A DNA stretch of 10,453 nucleotides from an uncultured Actinomycetes bacterium (lineage in GTDB: Bacteria > Actinomycetota > Actinomycetes > Mycobacteriales > Mycobacteriaceae), in assembly GCA_903911165.1 (NCBI GenBank), contig CAIWCQ010000516.1, positions 1 through 10,453 of the forward strand, written 5' to 3'. The notes beneath the pieces are model-generated. The model was not told the origin of the DNA. It made no database searches and worked only from the letters and a program-made list of their open reading frames with translations. Both the position numbers and the translations under genes were made by a program. This document shows positions 1 to 7,742 of this stretch, in pieces; positions within the stretch are counted from its first letter, which is position 1, and every line of letters begins with the position of its first letter.

Positions 1-1
1 C

Positions 2-1762
2 GCCGCCGCCGAACGGAGCCGACTGTGCGCCGATGCGGTTCGGCGCACGACCGCGCTCGCGGAATTGCAGGCCGGCCTGGCCGCCGCCGTCGAGGATCAG
101 GTGATCGCCGATGAGGTCGCCGACGCAGCCACGTCGGCGGCCACGGAGTCTGCGACTGCGCTCGTGGCCGCGCAGGATCGGGTGGATGCCGCTCGCTGCG
201 CAGTGGACGGCCTCGTCGCGCGGGAAGAGGCTCAGCGGCTCGCTGCCAGGGTGCAGCGCATTGATCAGACCCGGGGAGATCTCGATCAGGTCGCCGAACG
301 GCTGGGCAGCATCTCGCTGACCGCCGAGTTGCTGCTCGCCATCGAGGAGGCCGCCGCCCTGGTTGATCGCCTCGATGCGCAACTGCACGCTGTGGCTGCC
401 ACGGTCGAGTTCACCGCCCTTAAAGGCCAGCACGTACTCGTCGACGGTCAGCGGGTAGCGCTTGATCCAGGTGAGCCGTGGACCATACCTGCTTCCGTCG
501 CGGCCACGGTCGAGTTGCCTGGCGTGTTGGAGATCCGTATCAGCCCGGGTTCCTCCACAGCCGGGCTGCGCACCGAACTGCAAGCAGCGCAACAGCTCCG
601 GGATGAGAAGCTGACGCAGAGCGGGGTCGACGATCTCGCTGCCGCCCGCCGGGCCGGCCAGGAACGGCTTACCCTTGTTGCCAAACGGGACAAGCTTTCC
701 GCGGTTCTCGACGAACTGTGCGCCGGCGATGACGTCGACCGGTTGCGTGCCCGGTTGAGCGAATTGGAAACGACGGCCTATGAAACGGCGGTCGATGCCG
801 AGTCGGCTCGTGCCGAACTCGCCAGCGCCACCGAGGCCCTGACCCAAGCGCGCCAAGGCGACGCCACCGTGCAGCAGCTTTCCCGCGCGGCAAGTACCCG
901 ACTGACGGAGAAGATCACCGCCGCGAAGGTTCTCCTTGCCGGGGTTGGCACAGCTGCGGCTGAACTCGAAATCGCCGGCGAGCAGCTTGCCGCCGGGCGA
1001 GCGATCGACCCCGACGATGTGATCAGTGCCCGGGCCGTCGCGGACGCCGAGACCCAGCAGCGCGCCGATGCTGTGGTGACTCAACTCGCCGAACGGTACG
1101 GCCGCGCCGACCCGGAGTCTGTCAAGGCCGAGTTGGCCGCCGCCACGCAGTCGGTGGACGAATGTGAACGAAACTTTGTGCAGACCAGGCAGGCCCTCAA
1201 CGACCTCACCGTCGAGTTGGCCGTCATCGGCAGCGAAGGGCGCAAAGGCAAACTCGACGACGCCGAGATCCTCAGCGCGCACGCCCGCGCTGAGCATGCC
1301 CGCGTGGGCAAGCGGGCCGGTGCCGCGAAACTCCTGCGCTGCACGATGAACCGGCACCGCGACAACACCCGGCAGCGCTACGTTGCGCCCTACCGAACCG
1401 AGGTGGAGCGGCTGGGCCGCACGGTGTTCGGGCCCACCTTCGAAGTCGAGGTCGACACCAACCTGACAATTCTCAGGCGCACGCTCGATGACCGTACGGT
1501 CCCCTACGACTCACTGTCTGGTGGTGCCAAGGAGCAACTTGGAATCCTTGCCCGGTTGGCCGGTGCGGCTCTGGTTGCCACCGAGGACACCGTTCCGGTG
1601 GTCATCGACGACGCGTTGGGTTTCTCCGACCCGCAGCGTTTGGGCAAGATGGCCGCGGTGTTCAACACGGTGGGCCGCGACGGCCAGGTCATCGTGCTGA
1701 CCTGTATGCCGGGGCGCTACGACGGCATCGACGGTGCACACGTCATCGAGTTGACGGGGTGA
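2..1762 (+). CDS. SMC/RecN-like coiled-coil ATPase, C-terminal part (Rv1278-like), 5' truncated by window edge
   Basis: The frame is open from base 2 to a TGA at 1760-1762, so 586 codons are visible and the true start lies upstream; the TTG at 65 is not a credible start. Most of the visible protein is Ala/Glu/Arg/Leu-rich heptad-like sequence, as expected for long coiled-coil arms, interrupted near 410-560 by a more beta-like stretch (around LPGVLEIRISPGSS). The C-terminal ATPase half is clear: an ABC signature LSGGAKEQ at 1514-1537 and a Walker B VVIDDALGFSD at 1598-1630. The Walker A motif must lie outside the window. The usual switch histidine after Walker B is not evident; the corresponding stretch reads LTCMPGRY. 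Such proteins usually act on DNA or its ends, and in M. tuberculosis Rv1278 sits next to a metallophosphoesterase (Rv1277), which suggests an SbcCD-like pair. Family assignment is firm; biological role is inferred. Confidence 0.85.
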   Translation, partial: AAAERSRLCADAVRRTTALAELQAGLAAAVEDQVIADEVADAATSAATESATALVAAQDRVDAARCAVDGLVAREEAQRLAARVQRIDQTRGDLDQVAERLGSISLTAELLLAIEEAAALVDRLDAQLHAVAATVEFTALKGQHVLVDGQRVALDPGEPWTIPASVAATVELPGVLEIRISPGSSTAGLRTELQAAQQLRDEKLTQSGVDDLAAARRAGQERLTLVAKRDKLSAVLDELCAGDDVDRLRARLSELETTAYETAVDAESARAELASATEALTQARQGDATVQQLSRAASTRLTEKITAAKVLLAGVGTAAAELEIAGEQLAAGRAIDPDDVISARAVADAETQQRADAVVTQLAERYGRADPESVKAELAAATQSVDECERNFVQTRQALNDLTVELAVIGSEGRKGKLDDAEILSAHARAEHARVGKRAGAAKLLRCTMNRHRDNTRQRYVAPYRTEVERLGRTVFGPTFEVEVDTNLTILRRTLDDRTVPYDSLSGGAKEQLGILARLAGAALVATEDTVPVVIDDALGFSDPQRLGKMAAVFNTVGRDGQVIVLTCMPGRYDGIDGAHVIELTG

Positions 1763-1774
1763 GACCGCGGAGGA

Positions 1775-1885
1775 TCAGTCAGCCAGTGCCAGAACCTCAT
1801 CAAAGCCGGCGATCAGACACTCGCGGAACACCTCGAAGTCGGGAATTGCGCCGGTAACAACTGGTGACTTTCGCCCCTGATCGGC
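1775..1885 (-). pseudogene. possible remnant of a minus-strand gene (C-terminal about 35 codons)
   Basis: Read on the minus strand, the gap between the two plus-strand genes encodes a protein-like tail (VVTGAIPDFEVFRECLIAG, then FDEVLALAD) ending at a TGA (1775-1777). Its amphipathic helical character and ordinary residue mix look more like a real protein end than like a GC-rich shadow frame; it loosely recalls the last helix of TetR-type regulators. Upstream in the minus direction it runs into the start of the hydrolase gene and loses protein character, and no ribosome binding site is seen. It may be a decayed gene end or chance. Low confidence. Confidence 0.18.
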
Positions 1886-1898
1886 ATGCCTTGGCATG

Positions 1899-1943
1899 AT
1901 GGTGAACATGGTGGCGACAATCCAGACGGTGGCGCACCGATGA
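1899..1943 (+). CDS. possible 14-codon upstream ORF coupled to the hydrolase gene
   Basis: An ATG at 1899 opens a 14-codon frame (MVNMVATIQTVAHR) whose TGA at 1941-1943 overlaps the preferred hydrolase ATG at 1940 in an ATGA arrangement, as in translational coupling. A second in-frame ATG lies at 1908. No clear Shine-Dalgarno sequence precedes either ATG, and no TANNNT -10 is placed for a leaderless transcript beginning at 1899. The support is only the geometry, so this may be chance. Confidence 0.18.
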   Translation: MVNMVATIQTVAHR

Positions 1944-3199
1944 CTCTGGGTTCCAAGCGTCGCCGAGCACACGACAAACTCGCCGCCCTGCCGGGAGTCC
2001 GGTCGGTGCGTCGGCCGGTCACCACCGCAGCCGCCGAGCTATTCGATCTGTTCTACGTGCGCACCGGTGAACGCAGCGCACCGCCCCTGGTGATCATTCC
2101 GGGCGGGCCGGGAGTGGCCTCGATCGGGCACTATCGCGGACTGCGTCGACGAGCCACTGCCGCGGGACTCGACGTCATCATGGTCGAGCACCGCGGAGTG
2201 GGGATGTCCCGCCATGACGACGCCGGAGCGGACCTACCGCCGGCGGCGCTGACCGTTGAACAGGTCGTCGACGACATCGCGGCAGTACTTGACGATGCCG
2301 ATGTGCATCGAGCGGTCATCTACGGCACGTCCTATGGCAGCTATCTGGCAGCCGGACTGGGCGTGCGGCATCCCGGTCGGGTACATGCGATGGTTCTGGA
2401 CTCCCCACTGCTCAACCACGAAGACATCGAGACCCTCCGCCAGGTTTTGCGCGGCATGTTTTGGCACGGTGATGACCCGCGAACCGCCGACCTGGCGGTG
2501 AAGGTTCGCCGACTGGCCGACCGCGGCGCCATGACGCCCGCCGACGCGCGGATCGCCGCCGATATCTACAGTCTCGGCGGGGCGGCGCTGCTGAATCGGC
2601 AACTCGATCTGCTGCTCGATGACCGGCGCCTGTTCTTCTCGGCGATCGGTCGACTCGGTCAGGGCATGGCGGATCGCAAAGTGCCCTACCGCAACGAGAC
2701 TGATCTGGTCGGGCCGATCGGATACCGGGAGCTCAATTTCGGCGGCATTCCGGACGGCCTACCACTGGATCCCGCGATCGCCGCACGGGAGTTCGCCGCC
2801 GAGGAACTGCCGCCATTCGAGGCCGAGCCCTTCGACCTGATTGCCGCCATGCCCGGGTTCACCTGGCCCACGGCGATCATTTCCGGTGGCCGGGATCTGA
2901 CCACCCCGCCGGCGATCGCCGAGCGGATCGCCGAACTCGTGCCCGCCGCCGTGATGGTGCGGCTGCCGACAGCCGGCCACAGCGTGCTCGACACCAGGGA
3001 AACCGCAGCCGTTCGGATCGCCGCAGCCGTCTGCTCCGATGCCGCCGCGGATCTGGCGGGGCGCGGTGTCGCATTGGATGAAGTACCGGCTCGCCCGGCG
3101 ATGCGGGCGGTGGGCGCGGCCGTCGAGGCCGCCGTTCGGATCGAGGCCGTGCTGCCGCGCTTCGCGCAGCCTCGTTCTGTCCGACGGGCTATTTCATGA
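1940..3199 (+). CDS. alpha/beta hydrolase, peptidase family S33 (proline iminopeptidase-like)
   Basis: A 419-residue protein counted from the ATG at 1940. The frame extends to an ATG at 1886, but those extra 18 residues look non-conserved (Gly/Asp/His-rich), and a weak GGTGG precedes 1940, so I prefer 1940. Visible family marks: the oxyanion-loop motif PGGPG (residues 54-58), HRGVGMS (84-90, the equivalent of D-x-RGxGxS), the nucleophile elbow GTSYG with Ser131, GGRD with acid Asp319, and AGHS with base His347. The triad is therefore complete, and a helical cap lies between about 160 and 300. There is no signal peptide or membrane segment, so it is probably cytoplasmic. S33 members release N-terminal proline or other residues from peptides, though some are esterases or epoxide hydrolases. 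It converges on the oligopeptide permease operon and overlaps the oppA end by 11 bp. Fold and triad are sure; substrate is not. Confidence 0.88.
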   Translation: MTLGSKRRRAHDKLAALPGVRSVRRPVTTAAAELFDLFYVRTGERSAPPLVIIPGGPGVASIGHYRGLRRRATAAGLDVIMVEHRGVGMSRHDDAGADLPPAALTVEQVVDDIAAVLDDADVHRAVIYGTSYGSYLAAGLGVRHPGRVHAMVLDSPLLNHEDIETLRQVLRGMFWHGDDPRTADLAVKVRRLADRGAMTPADARIAADIYSLGGAALLNRQLDLLLDDRRLFFSAIGRLGQGMADRKVPYRNETDLVGPIGYRELNFGGIPDGLPLDPAIAAREFAAEELPPFEAEPFDLIAAMPGFTWPTAIISGGRDLTTPPAIAERIAELVPAAVMVRLPTAGHSVLDTRETAAVRIAAAVCSDAAADLAGRGVALDEVPARPAMRAVGAAVEAAVRIEAVLPRFAQPRSVRRAIS

Positions 3200-4949
3200 A
3201 TCCGATTGCGCTGTAGTTCAAATCACCCATTCCGGCCGGCCCGAAGTTGGCCAGCGTGGACCGCACCGCGACGTTGCCCGGGGATTGGTAGAGCGCGAGG
3301 CTGAACACCTCTTCCCACAGCAGTGCGTCCACTTCGTTGGCCAGCGCACGGGCCTTGGCCGGGTCGAGTTCGTCAAGTACCTCCTCGACTTTGGCATCAA
3401 TCGCCGGTGAGGAGATCTTGCCGAAGTTGCTCTCCGCGCCGGTGGTGAAGATCTGATTCAAACAGCACAGGGAGAACGCATCACCCACCCAGGAGAACTG
3501 GGTGATGTCGAAGTCGCCGACGGTGACGTAGTCGGTGAAGAAACCACTGGCCGGCTTGACGTCCAACTCCAACTTGACCCCGATCTGGGCGAGGCTGTTT
3601 TGCGCCACCTGGGCCACCTGCCGGCCGGCCTGGGAGTCGTAGAGCACGTTGCGGATGACCAGTTTCTTGCCATCCTTCTCGCGGAATTCACCGTTGAGTT
3701 TCCAGCCCAGCGCGTCGAGTTCGGACTTGGCCTTCTCCGGGTCGTAGGCCACCACCGCGCTGTTGTCCTGGTAACCCTCCTGTCCGGCGACGAAGACGTG
3801 GTTGCCCAGTGGTGTCGGGTTGTCCACTAATCCGCGCTGGGTCACGGTGACGATGGCTTGGCGGTCGATGCCCTTGGCGACGGCCTGTCGCAGCGCTTTG
3901 TCGGACAGAATCGCCCCCGGTGCGCCGTTGAACGTCATGTGATACCAGCTCGGGCCGGGGGCTCGCCGGATCGAGATGCCGTCTGTGCTGCGGGCTATTT
4001 GCAACTCGTCCAGTGATGCGATGCCGGTGGCGTCGATGGTCTTGTTCTGCAGCGCGGGGATGCGTGCCGCGTCATCGAGCGCCAGGAAGGTGAACGATTC
4101 CAGCAGCGGTGGGGCACCCCACCATTTCGGGTTTCGGGTCAACGTGATCCGCTGTGCGGTGCGATCGACATTGGCGACCATGAATGGCCCGGCGGACGGA
4201 CCCGGTCCGTCCAGCTGTCCCTTGTTGAATACGTCCGGGTCGGCGGTCATGGCTTTGGGTAGCAGCATGGTGTTGCCGGCGAACATGCCACGCCATTCCG
4301 GGTAGTTCTGCGCGAAGGTCATCACGGCCTGGCGGTCATCCACACCGCGGGTCACCGAGGCCACCCGGTCGGAGCCGTTCGGGGAGGCGATGGCGAACGC
4401 CTTGTCTTTGCCACTGGTGGCGTTGATCTGCGCGGCGATGTCCTCCCAGGTGATCGGCATCCCGTCGGACCAGGTGGCGTTCGGATTGATGGTGTAGGTG
4501 ACAACCTGGGGGTCGGCCTTGGTCAGCTCGACGTTGGTGAAGTAGTCGGTGTTGACCTTCATGGTTCCGTCGGCCGCGATCACAAATGCCCGGGGCATGG
4601 TGGGCCGCAGGACGCTCGCGGTGTCGGCTTCGTTGCCGTCGATGTTGAGCGTGTTGTAGTTCGACGGCATCGCGCCGATCGCCAGTCGTAGGTTCCCGCC
4701 CTGGGCCAGGGTGGCTGGATCCTTCGGGTTGATGTCGCTGACGGACCCGACTTCGGCATTACCGCCCGGCGCCGGGGTGGACTGGGTGCCCGCCGAACAA
4801 CCGGCCGCCAACACCGTCGCCGCCACCCCCACCGCGAGCAGGCGCCCCACCACGAACCGGCGCCCCACCGCGAGTTGACGACCAGCGCCCCGGACGCGCC
4901 GTGGTGAACGGGATTGTGGTGAACGGGATTGTGTGTCTGTTCGTTTCAC
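3189..4949 (-). CDS. oppA: OppA, oligopeptide-binding lipoprotein of ABC importer (SBP_bac_5 family)
   Basis: A 586-residue extracytoplasmic solute-binding protein, the last gene of the opp operon, starting with GTG 10 bp after the oppD stop. No clear Shine-Dalgarno sequence is seen, so translation may be coupled to oppD. The N-terminus has an Arg-rich stretch, a hydrophobic segment (about 37-49) and a lipobox-like LAAGC with Cys51 as the lipidation site. The mature protein has the family's W-S-D-G-x-P-I-T-W-E-D element (160-170), NPKWWG (273-278), DKALRQAVAKGIDR (350-363) and YDPEKAKSELDALGW (402-416). The first roughly 27 residues contain an exact 15-bp tandem duplication and are unusually long for a signal peptide; an in-frame GTG at 4868 (Val28) would give a more typical 24-residue lipoprotein signal. 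A vicinal Cys pair occurs at 495-496. OppA captures peptides and delivers them to OppB/OppC. Family is sure; exact start is not. Confidence 0.93.
   Translation of the reverse strand: MKRTDTQSRSPQSRSPRRVRGAGRQLAVGRRFVVGRLLAVGVAATVLAAGCSAGTQSTPAPGGNAEVGSVSDINPKDPATLAQGGNLRLAIGAMPSNYNTLNIDGNEADTASVLRPTMPRAFVIAADGTMKVNTDYFTNVELTKADPQVVTYTINPNATWSDGMPITWEDIAAQINATSGKDKAFAIASPNGSDRVASVTRGVDDRQAVMTFAQNYPEWRGMFAGNTMLLPKAMTADPDVFNKGQLDGPGPSAGPFMVANVDRTAQRITLTRNPKWWGAPPLLESFTFLALDDAARIPALQNKTIDATGIASLDELQIARSTDGISIRRAPGPSWYHMTFNGAPGAILSDKALRQAVAKGIDRQAIVTVTQRGLVDNPTPLGNHVFVAGQEGYQDNSAVVAYDPEKAKSELDALGWKLNGEFREKDGKKLVIRNVLYDSQAGRQVAQVAQNSLAQIGVKLELDVKPASGFFTDYVTVGDFDITQFSWVGDAFSLCCLNQIFTTGAESNFGKISSPAIDAKVEEVLDELDPAKARALANEVDALLWEEVFSLALYQSPGNVAVRSTLANFGPAGMGDLNYSAIGFMK
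4901..4933. repeat. 15-bp tandem duplication within the oppA 5' end
   Basis: On the plus strand GTGGTGAACGGGATT occurs at 4901-4915 and again, identically, at 4916-4930, followed by the first three bases of a third copy. On the coding strand this makes an in-frame five-residue repeat (SRSPQ SRSP) just after the annotated start. A second short direct repeat, GGCGCCCCACC at 4841-4851 and 4859-4869, lies 18 bp apart in the signal-peptide region. Length changes in steps of 15 bp would keep the frame. Confidence 0.95.
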
Positions 4950-4959
4950 GGCACTGATG

Positions 4960-6801
4960 CTAGCGGCGTTTCGGATCCGGTTGGGGGATAGCGGCGAGCA
5001 ATGCCCGGGTGTACGCGTGGCGCGGATTGGCGAACACTTCTCCGGCCTCTCCGTATTCGACGATCTTGCCGTGCTGCATCACCGCGACTCGGTGGGCTAG
5101 GTGCTTGACGACCGACAGGTCGTGGGAGACGAACAGATAGGTCAGGTCGAACGCGTGCTGCAGGTCCAGCAACAGGTTGATGATGCCGGCCTGGATGGAG
5201 ACGTCCAGAGCGGACACCGGTTCGTCCAGTGCGAGGATCTTCGGCTGCAGGGCCAGCGCCCGGGCGATGCCGATGCGCTGCTTCTGGCCGCCGGAGAACT
5301 CGCCCGGATACCGGCTCGCATCGGCGCGGGCCAACCCGACGATTTCCAGCAACTCCGCCACCCGGGTGTCGGTGGCGGACTTGCCGAAACCATTCGCGGC
5401 CAATGGTTCGGCAAGAAGTTCGAAGACCGGCAGCCGTGGATCCAGAGCGGCCACTGGATCCTGAAAGACCACCTGGAGGTCGCGGCGCAGTTCGCGGCGC
5501 CGCCCCGCACTCAACGTCGCCACGTCCTCGCCGAGGATTTCGATGGAGCCGGATTGCGGTGCGCGCATTTCCAGGATCTCGTGCAACGTGGTGGACTTTC
5601 CCGAACCGGATTCCCCGACGATGCCGAGGGTTCGGCCCCGGGGCACTTCGAAGCTGATGCCGTCGACAGCCCGCACCTCGCCAATCTGGCGACGGAACAC
5701 CACACCCTTGGTCAGTGGAAAGGTTTTGGACAGATCCCGCACGCGAACCACCGGTTCGGATTCCGAGTCGTCGTCGACAGTCGGTGGCTCGATGGCTACG
5801 CCGTAAATCTCCGCGGCGCTGCGACCGGTGACCTGATCGGTGCGGATACATGCCGCCGCGTGCCCCGGCGCGACCGGGGTCAGGGCAGGTTCGGACTGGC
5901 GGCATTGTTCGAGCGCCAACGGACACCGCGGCGCGAATGGACAACCGGCCGGCAGTGTGACCAGCGACGGCGGCGCCCCGGGGATCGGCACCAGACGTTC
6001 ACCGCGCGGGGCGTCGAGTCGTGGCACGGAACCCAATAGCCCTGCGGTGTAGGGCATCCGGCGATCGGCGTACAACTCCCGCACGCCGGCTGTCTCGACC
6101 GCGCGACCGGCGTACATCACCAGCGCCCGGTCGGCGAACTCCGCCACCACACCCAGGTCGTGGGTGATGATCAGCACTGCGGCGCCGGTGACGTCACGGG
6201 CGGTCTTGAGCACCTCGAGGATCTGTGCCTGCACCGTCACGTCGAGGGCGGTGGTCGGTTCGTCGCAGATGATCAGATCGGGGTCATTGGCGATCGCAAT
6301 GGCGATCACCACTCGTTGACGCTCGCCGCCGGACAACTCGTGTGGAAAGGATTGCGCCCGCGTCTGGGCCTGTGCGATGCCGACCAGATCCATCAGTTCG
6401 ACCGCGCGCCGGCGCGCGTCGGCCTTGCTCACCTCGTGGTGATGCACCGTGATTGCCTCGGCGATCTGATCGCCGACGGTATAGACCGGAGTTAGTGCCG
6501 ACATCGGGTCCTGAAACACCGTGCCGATGCGTGCACCGCGGATCTTCGACAGATCAGCGTCGGACATGCCCAGCAATTCGGTCCCGGACAACCGGACCGA
6601 ACCCGAGACCGCGGCGTAGGGCGGCAGCAGTCCGATCACCGCCATCGCCGCGGCCGACTTGCCCGACCCGGATTCGCCGACCATCGCCACCACCTCACGT
6701 GGCGCGACGTGATAGCTCAGGCCGCGGACGGCAGACAGATCCCCGCTGTCGGTGGGGAAACTGACCGAGAGGTTCTCGACCTCCAGCAGTGGATCGCTCA
6801 C
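4960..6801 (-). CDS. oppD: OppD, double ATP-binding subunit of oligopeptide ABC importer with four-cysteine motif
   Basis: A 613-residue fusion of two ABC ATPases, replacing the separate OppD and OppF of many bacteria. Half 1: Walker A GESGSGKS (42-49), Q-loop Gln97, signature LSGGERQ (157-163), Walker B LIICDE (176-181), switch His214. Half 2: Walker A GESGSGKS (396-403), Q-loop Gln447, signature FSGGQKQ (502-508), Walker B ILALDE (522-527), switch His560. Both halves therefore look catalytically complete. Between them lies the oligopeptide/dipeptide-transporter C-terminal motif with Cys287, Cys293, Cys300 and Cys318 (C-x5-C-x6-C-x17-C), the kind of site reported to hold a [4Fe-4S] cluster in M. 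tuberculosis OppD. The GTG start overlaps the oppC TGA as GTGA (6798-6801), so translation is probably coupled. It acts on the cytoplasmic face of the membrane, driving peptide import through OppB/OppC. Confidence 0.95.
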   Translation of the reverse strand: MSDPLLEVENLSVSFPTDSGDLSAVRGLSYHVAPREVVAMVGESGSGKSAAAMAVIGLLPPYAAVSGSVRLSGTELLGMSDADLSKIRGARIGTVFQDPMSALTPVYTVGDQIAEAITVHHHEVSKADARRRAVELMDLVGIAQAQTRAQSFPHELSGGERQRVVIAIAIANDPDLIICDEPTTALDVTVQAQILEVLKTARDVTGAAVLIITHDLGVVAEFADRALVMYAGRAVETAGVRELYADRRMPYTAGLLGSVPRLDAPRGERLVPIPGAPPSLVTLPAGCPFAPRCPLALEQCRQSEPALTPVAPGHAAACIRTDQVTGRSAAEIYGVAIEPPTVDDDSESEPVVRVRDLSKTFPLTKGVVFRRQIGEVRAVDGISFEVPRGRTLGIVGESGSGKSTTLHEILEMRAPQSGSIEILGEDVATLSAGRRRELRRDLQVVFQDPVAALDPRLPVFELLAEPLAANGFGKSATDTRVAELLEIVGLARADASRYPGEFSGGQKQRIGIARALALQPKILALDEPVSALDVSIQAGIINLLLDLQHAFDLTYLFVSHDLSVVKHLAHRVAVMQHGKIVEYGEAGEVFANPRHAYTRALLAAIPQPDPKRR

Positions 6802-7742
6802 GTCGACTTTTTCGGGTGTCGGCGCGCGCGTAAGTTGGCGCTACCCGGGTCGAAGGCGTCGCGCAGCCCATCGCCGGTGAGGTTGGCGCACACCAGGATC
6901 AACACCAGCACCCCGGCGGGGAAAAGGAAGACCCACGGGAATGTCGTCGCCGACTTCGTGCCGTCGGCGATCAGGGTTCCCAAAGACACATCGGGGGGCT
7001 GCACACCGAAGCCGAGATAGCTCAAACCGGTCTCGGCCAGGATCGCGCCGCCGACGTTCAGAGCGGTGTCGATGATGAGGATCGAGGCGACGTTCGGCAG
7101 GATGTGCCGGGCGATGATCGTTCGGTTCGGTACGCCCATATACCTTGCGGCCAGGACGTATTCGCGTTCCCGCAGACTCATCGTCAGGCCGCGCACCATG
7201 CGGGAGGAGATCATCCAACTGAACGCGGCCAACAGCACGATCAGCAGTGCGATGTTGGCCGAGTTCTTGGTCCGCGGGGTGATGATCGCGATCAGGATGA
7301 AGCTGGGCACCACCAGCACCAGGTCGACAAACCACATCAGGGCGCGGTCGCGCCAGCCGCCGAAGTATCCGGCGATCGCCCCCACCGTGGCCGCGATCAG
7401 CGTTGAGATCACCGCCACGCACACCCCGATGAGCATCGACTTCTGCATCCCGCGCAGTACCTGGGCCAGCACGTCCTGGCCGAGCGCGTTGGTGCCGAAC
7501 CAGTGCTGCGGACTTGGCGGGGTCTGCAGTGCGGTGAAGTCGAGTTCGGAGTAGGAGTAGGGCAGCAGTGGCGGCAGCGCGTAACAGCCGACGAACAATG
7601 CCACCAGTGTCACGAGCGCGGCCACGGCCAACCTGTTGCGGGCGAACCGGCGTGCCACCAGGGTGCGCCGGGAGACGAAGGCGCCTGCATCGACGGCGCC
7701 TGCATCGACGGGGGTCGCGTCGACCGGGGGTGTAGCGGTCAT
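6798..7742 (-). CDS. oppC: OppC, permease subunit of oligopeptide ABC importer
   Basis: A 314-residue inner-membrane protein. I place the start at the ATG at 7742, which overlaps the oppB stop as ATGA (7739-7742); a longer open frame reaching 7880 lies wholly inside oppB and reads as Arg/His/Gly-rich shadow sequence. Six membrane segments can be picked out at about 38-56, 103-125, 137-155, 164-180, 218-235 and 270-288. The cytoplasmic EAA coupling loop that contacts the ATPase is at about 193-216 ([15 protein letters not shown]..., ending ARHILPN). The family's [10 protein letters not shown] (81-90) and [10 protein letters not shown] (241-250) are present. The cytoplasmic N-terminal tail contains a five-residue repeat (PVDA/DAGAV) from a 15-bp tandem duplication. 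It forms the membrane channel together with OppB. Confidence 0.94.
   Translation of the reverse strand: MTATPPVDATPVDAGAVDAGAFVSRRTLVARRFARNRLAVAALVTLVALFVGCYALPPLLPYSYSELDFTALQTPPSPQHWFGTNALGQDVLAQVLRGMQKSMLIGVCVAVISTLIAATVGAIAGYFGGWRDRALMWFVDLVLVVPSFILIAIITPRTKNSANIALLIVLLAAFSWMISSRMVRGLTMSLREREYVLAARYMGVPNRTIIARHILPNVASILIIDTALNVGGAILAETGLSYLGFGVQPPDVSLGTLIADGTKSATTFPWVFLFPAGVLVLILVCANLTGDGLRDAFDPGSANLRARRHPKKST
7681..7725. repeat. 15-bp tandem repeat within the oppC 5' end
   Basis: GCGCCTGCATCGACG occurs at 7681-7695 and identically at 7696-7710, followed by a degenerate third unit GGGGTCGCGTCGACC at 7711-7725. On the coding strand the copies give the alternating VDAGA and VDATP peptides near residues 7-21 of OppC, in the tail before the first membrane segment. 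The unit is five codons, so changes in copy number would keep the frame. Confidence 0.93.

Noticed and set aside
3189..3199. Bidirectional intrinsic terminator between the hydrolase gene and oppA
   Set aside because: The coding regions overlap and no stem-loop followed by T-rich sequence was seen there.
5101..6039. 312-codon plus-strand and 332-codon minus-strand (4946-5944) open frames over oppD
   Set aside because: Both lie inside oppD in other frames, have no recognisable domains and are Arg/Gly/His-rich shadows, whereas oppD has every expected ATPase motif.
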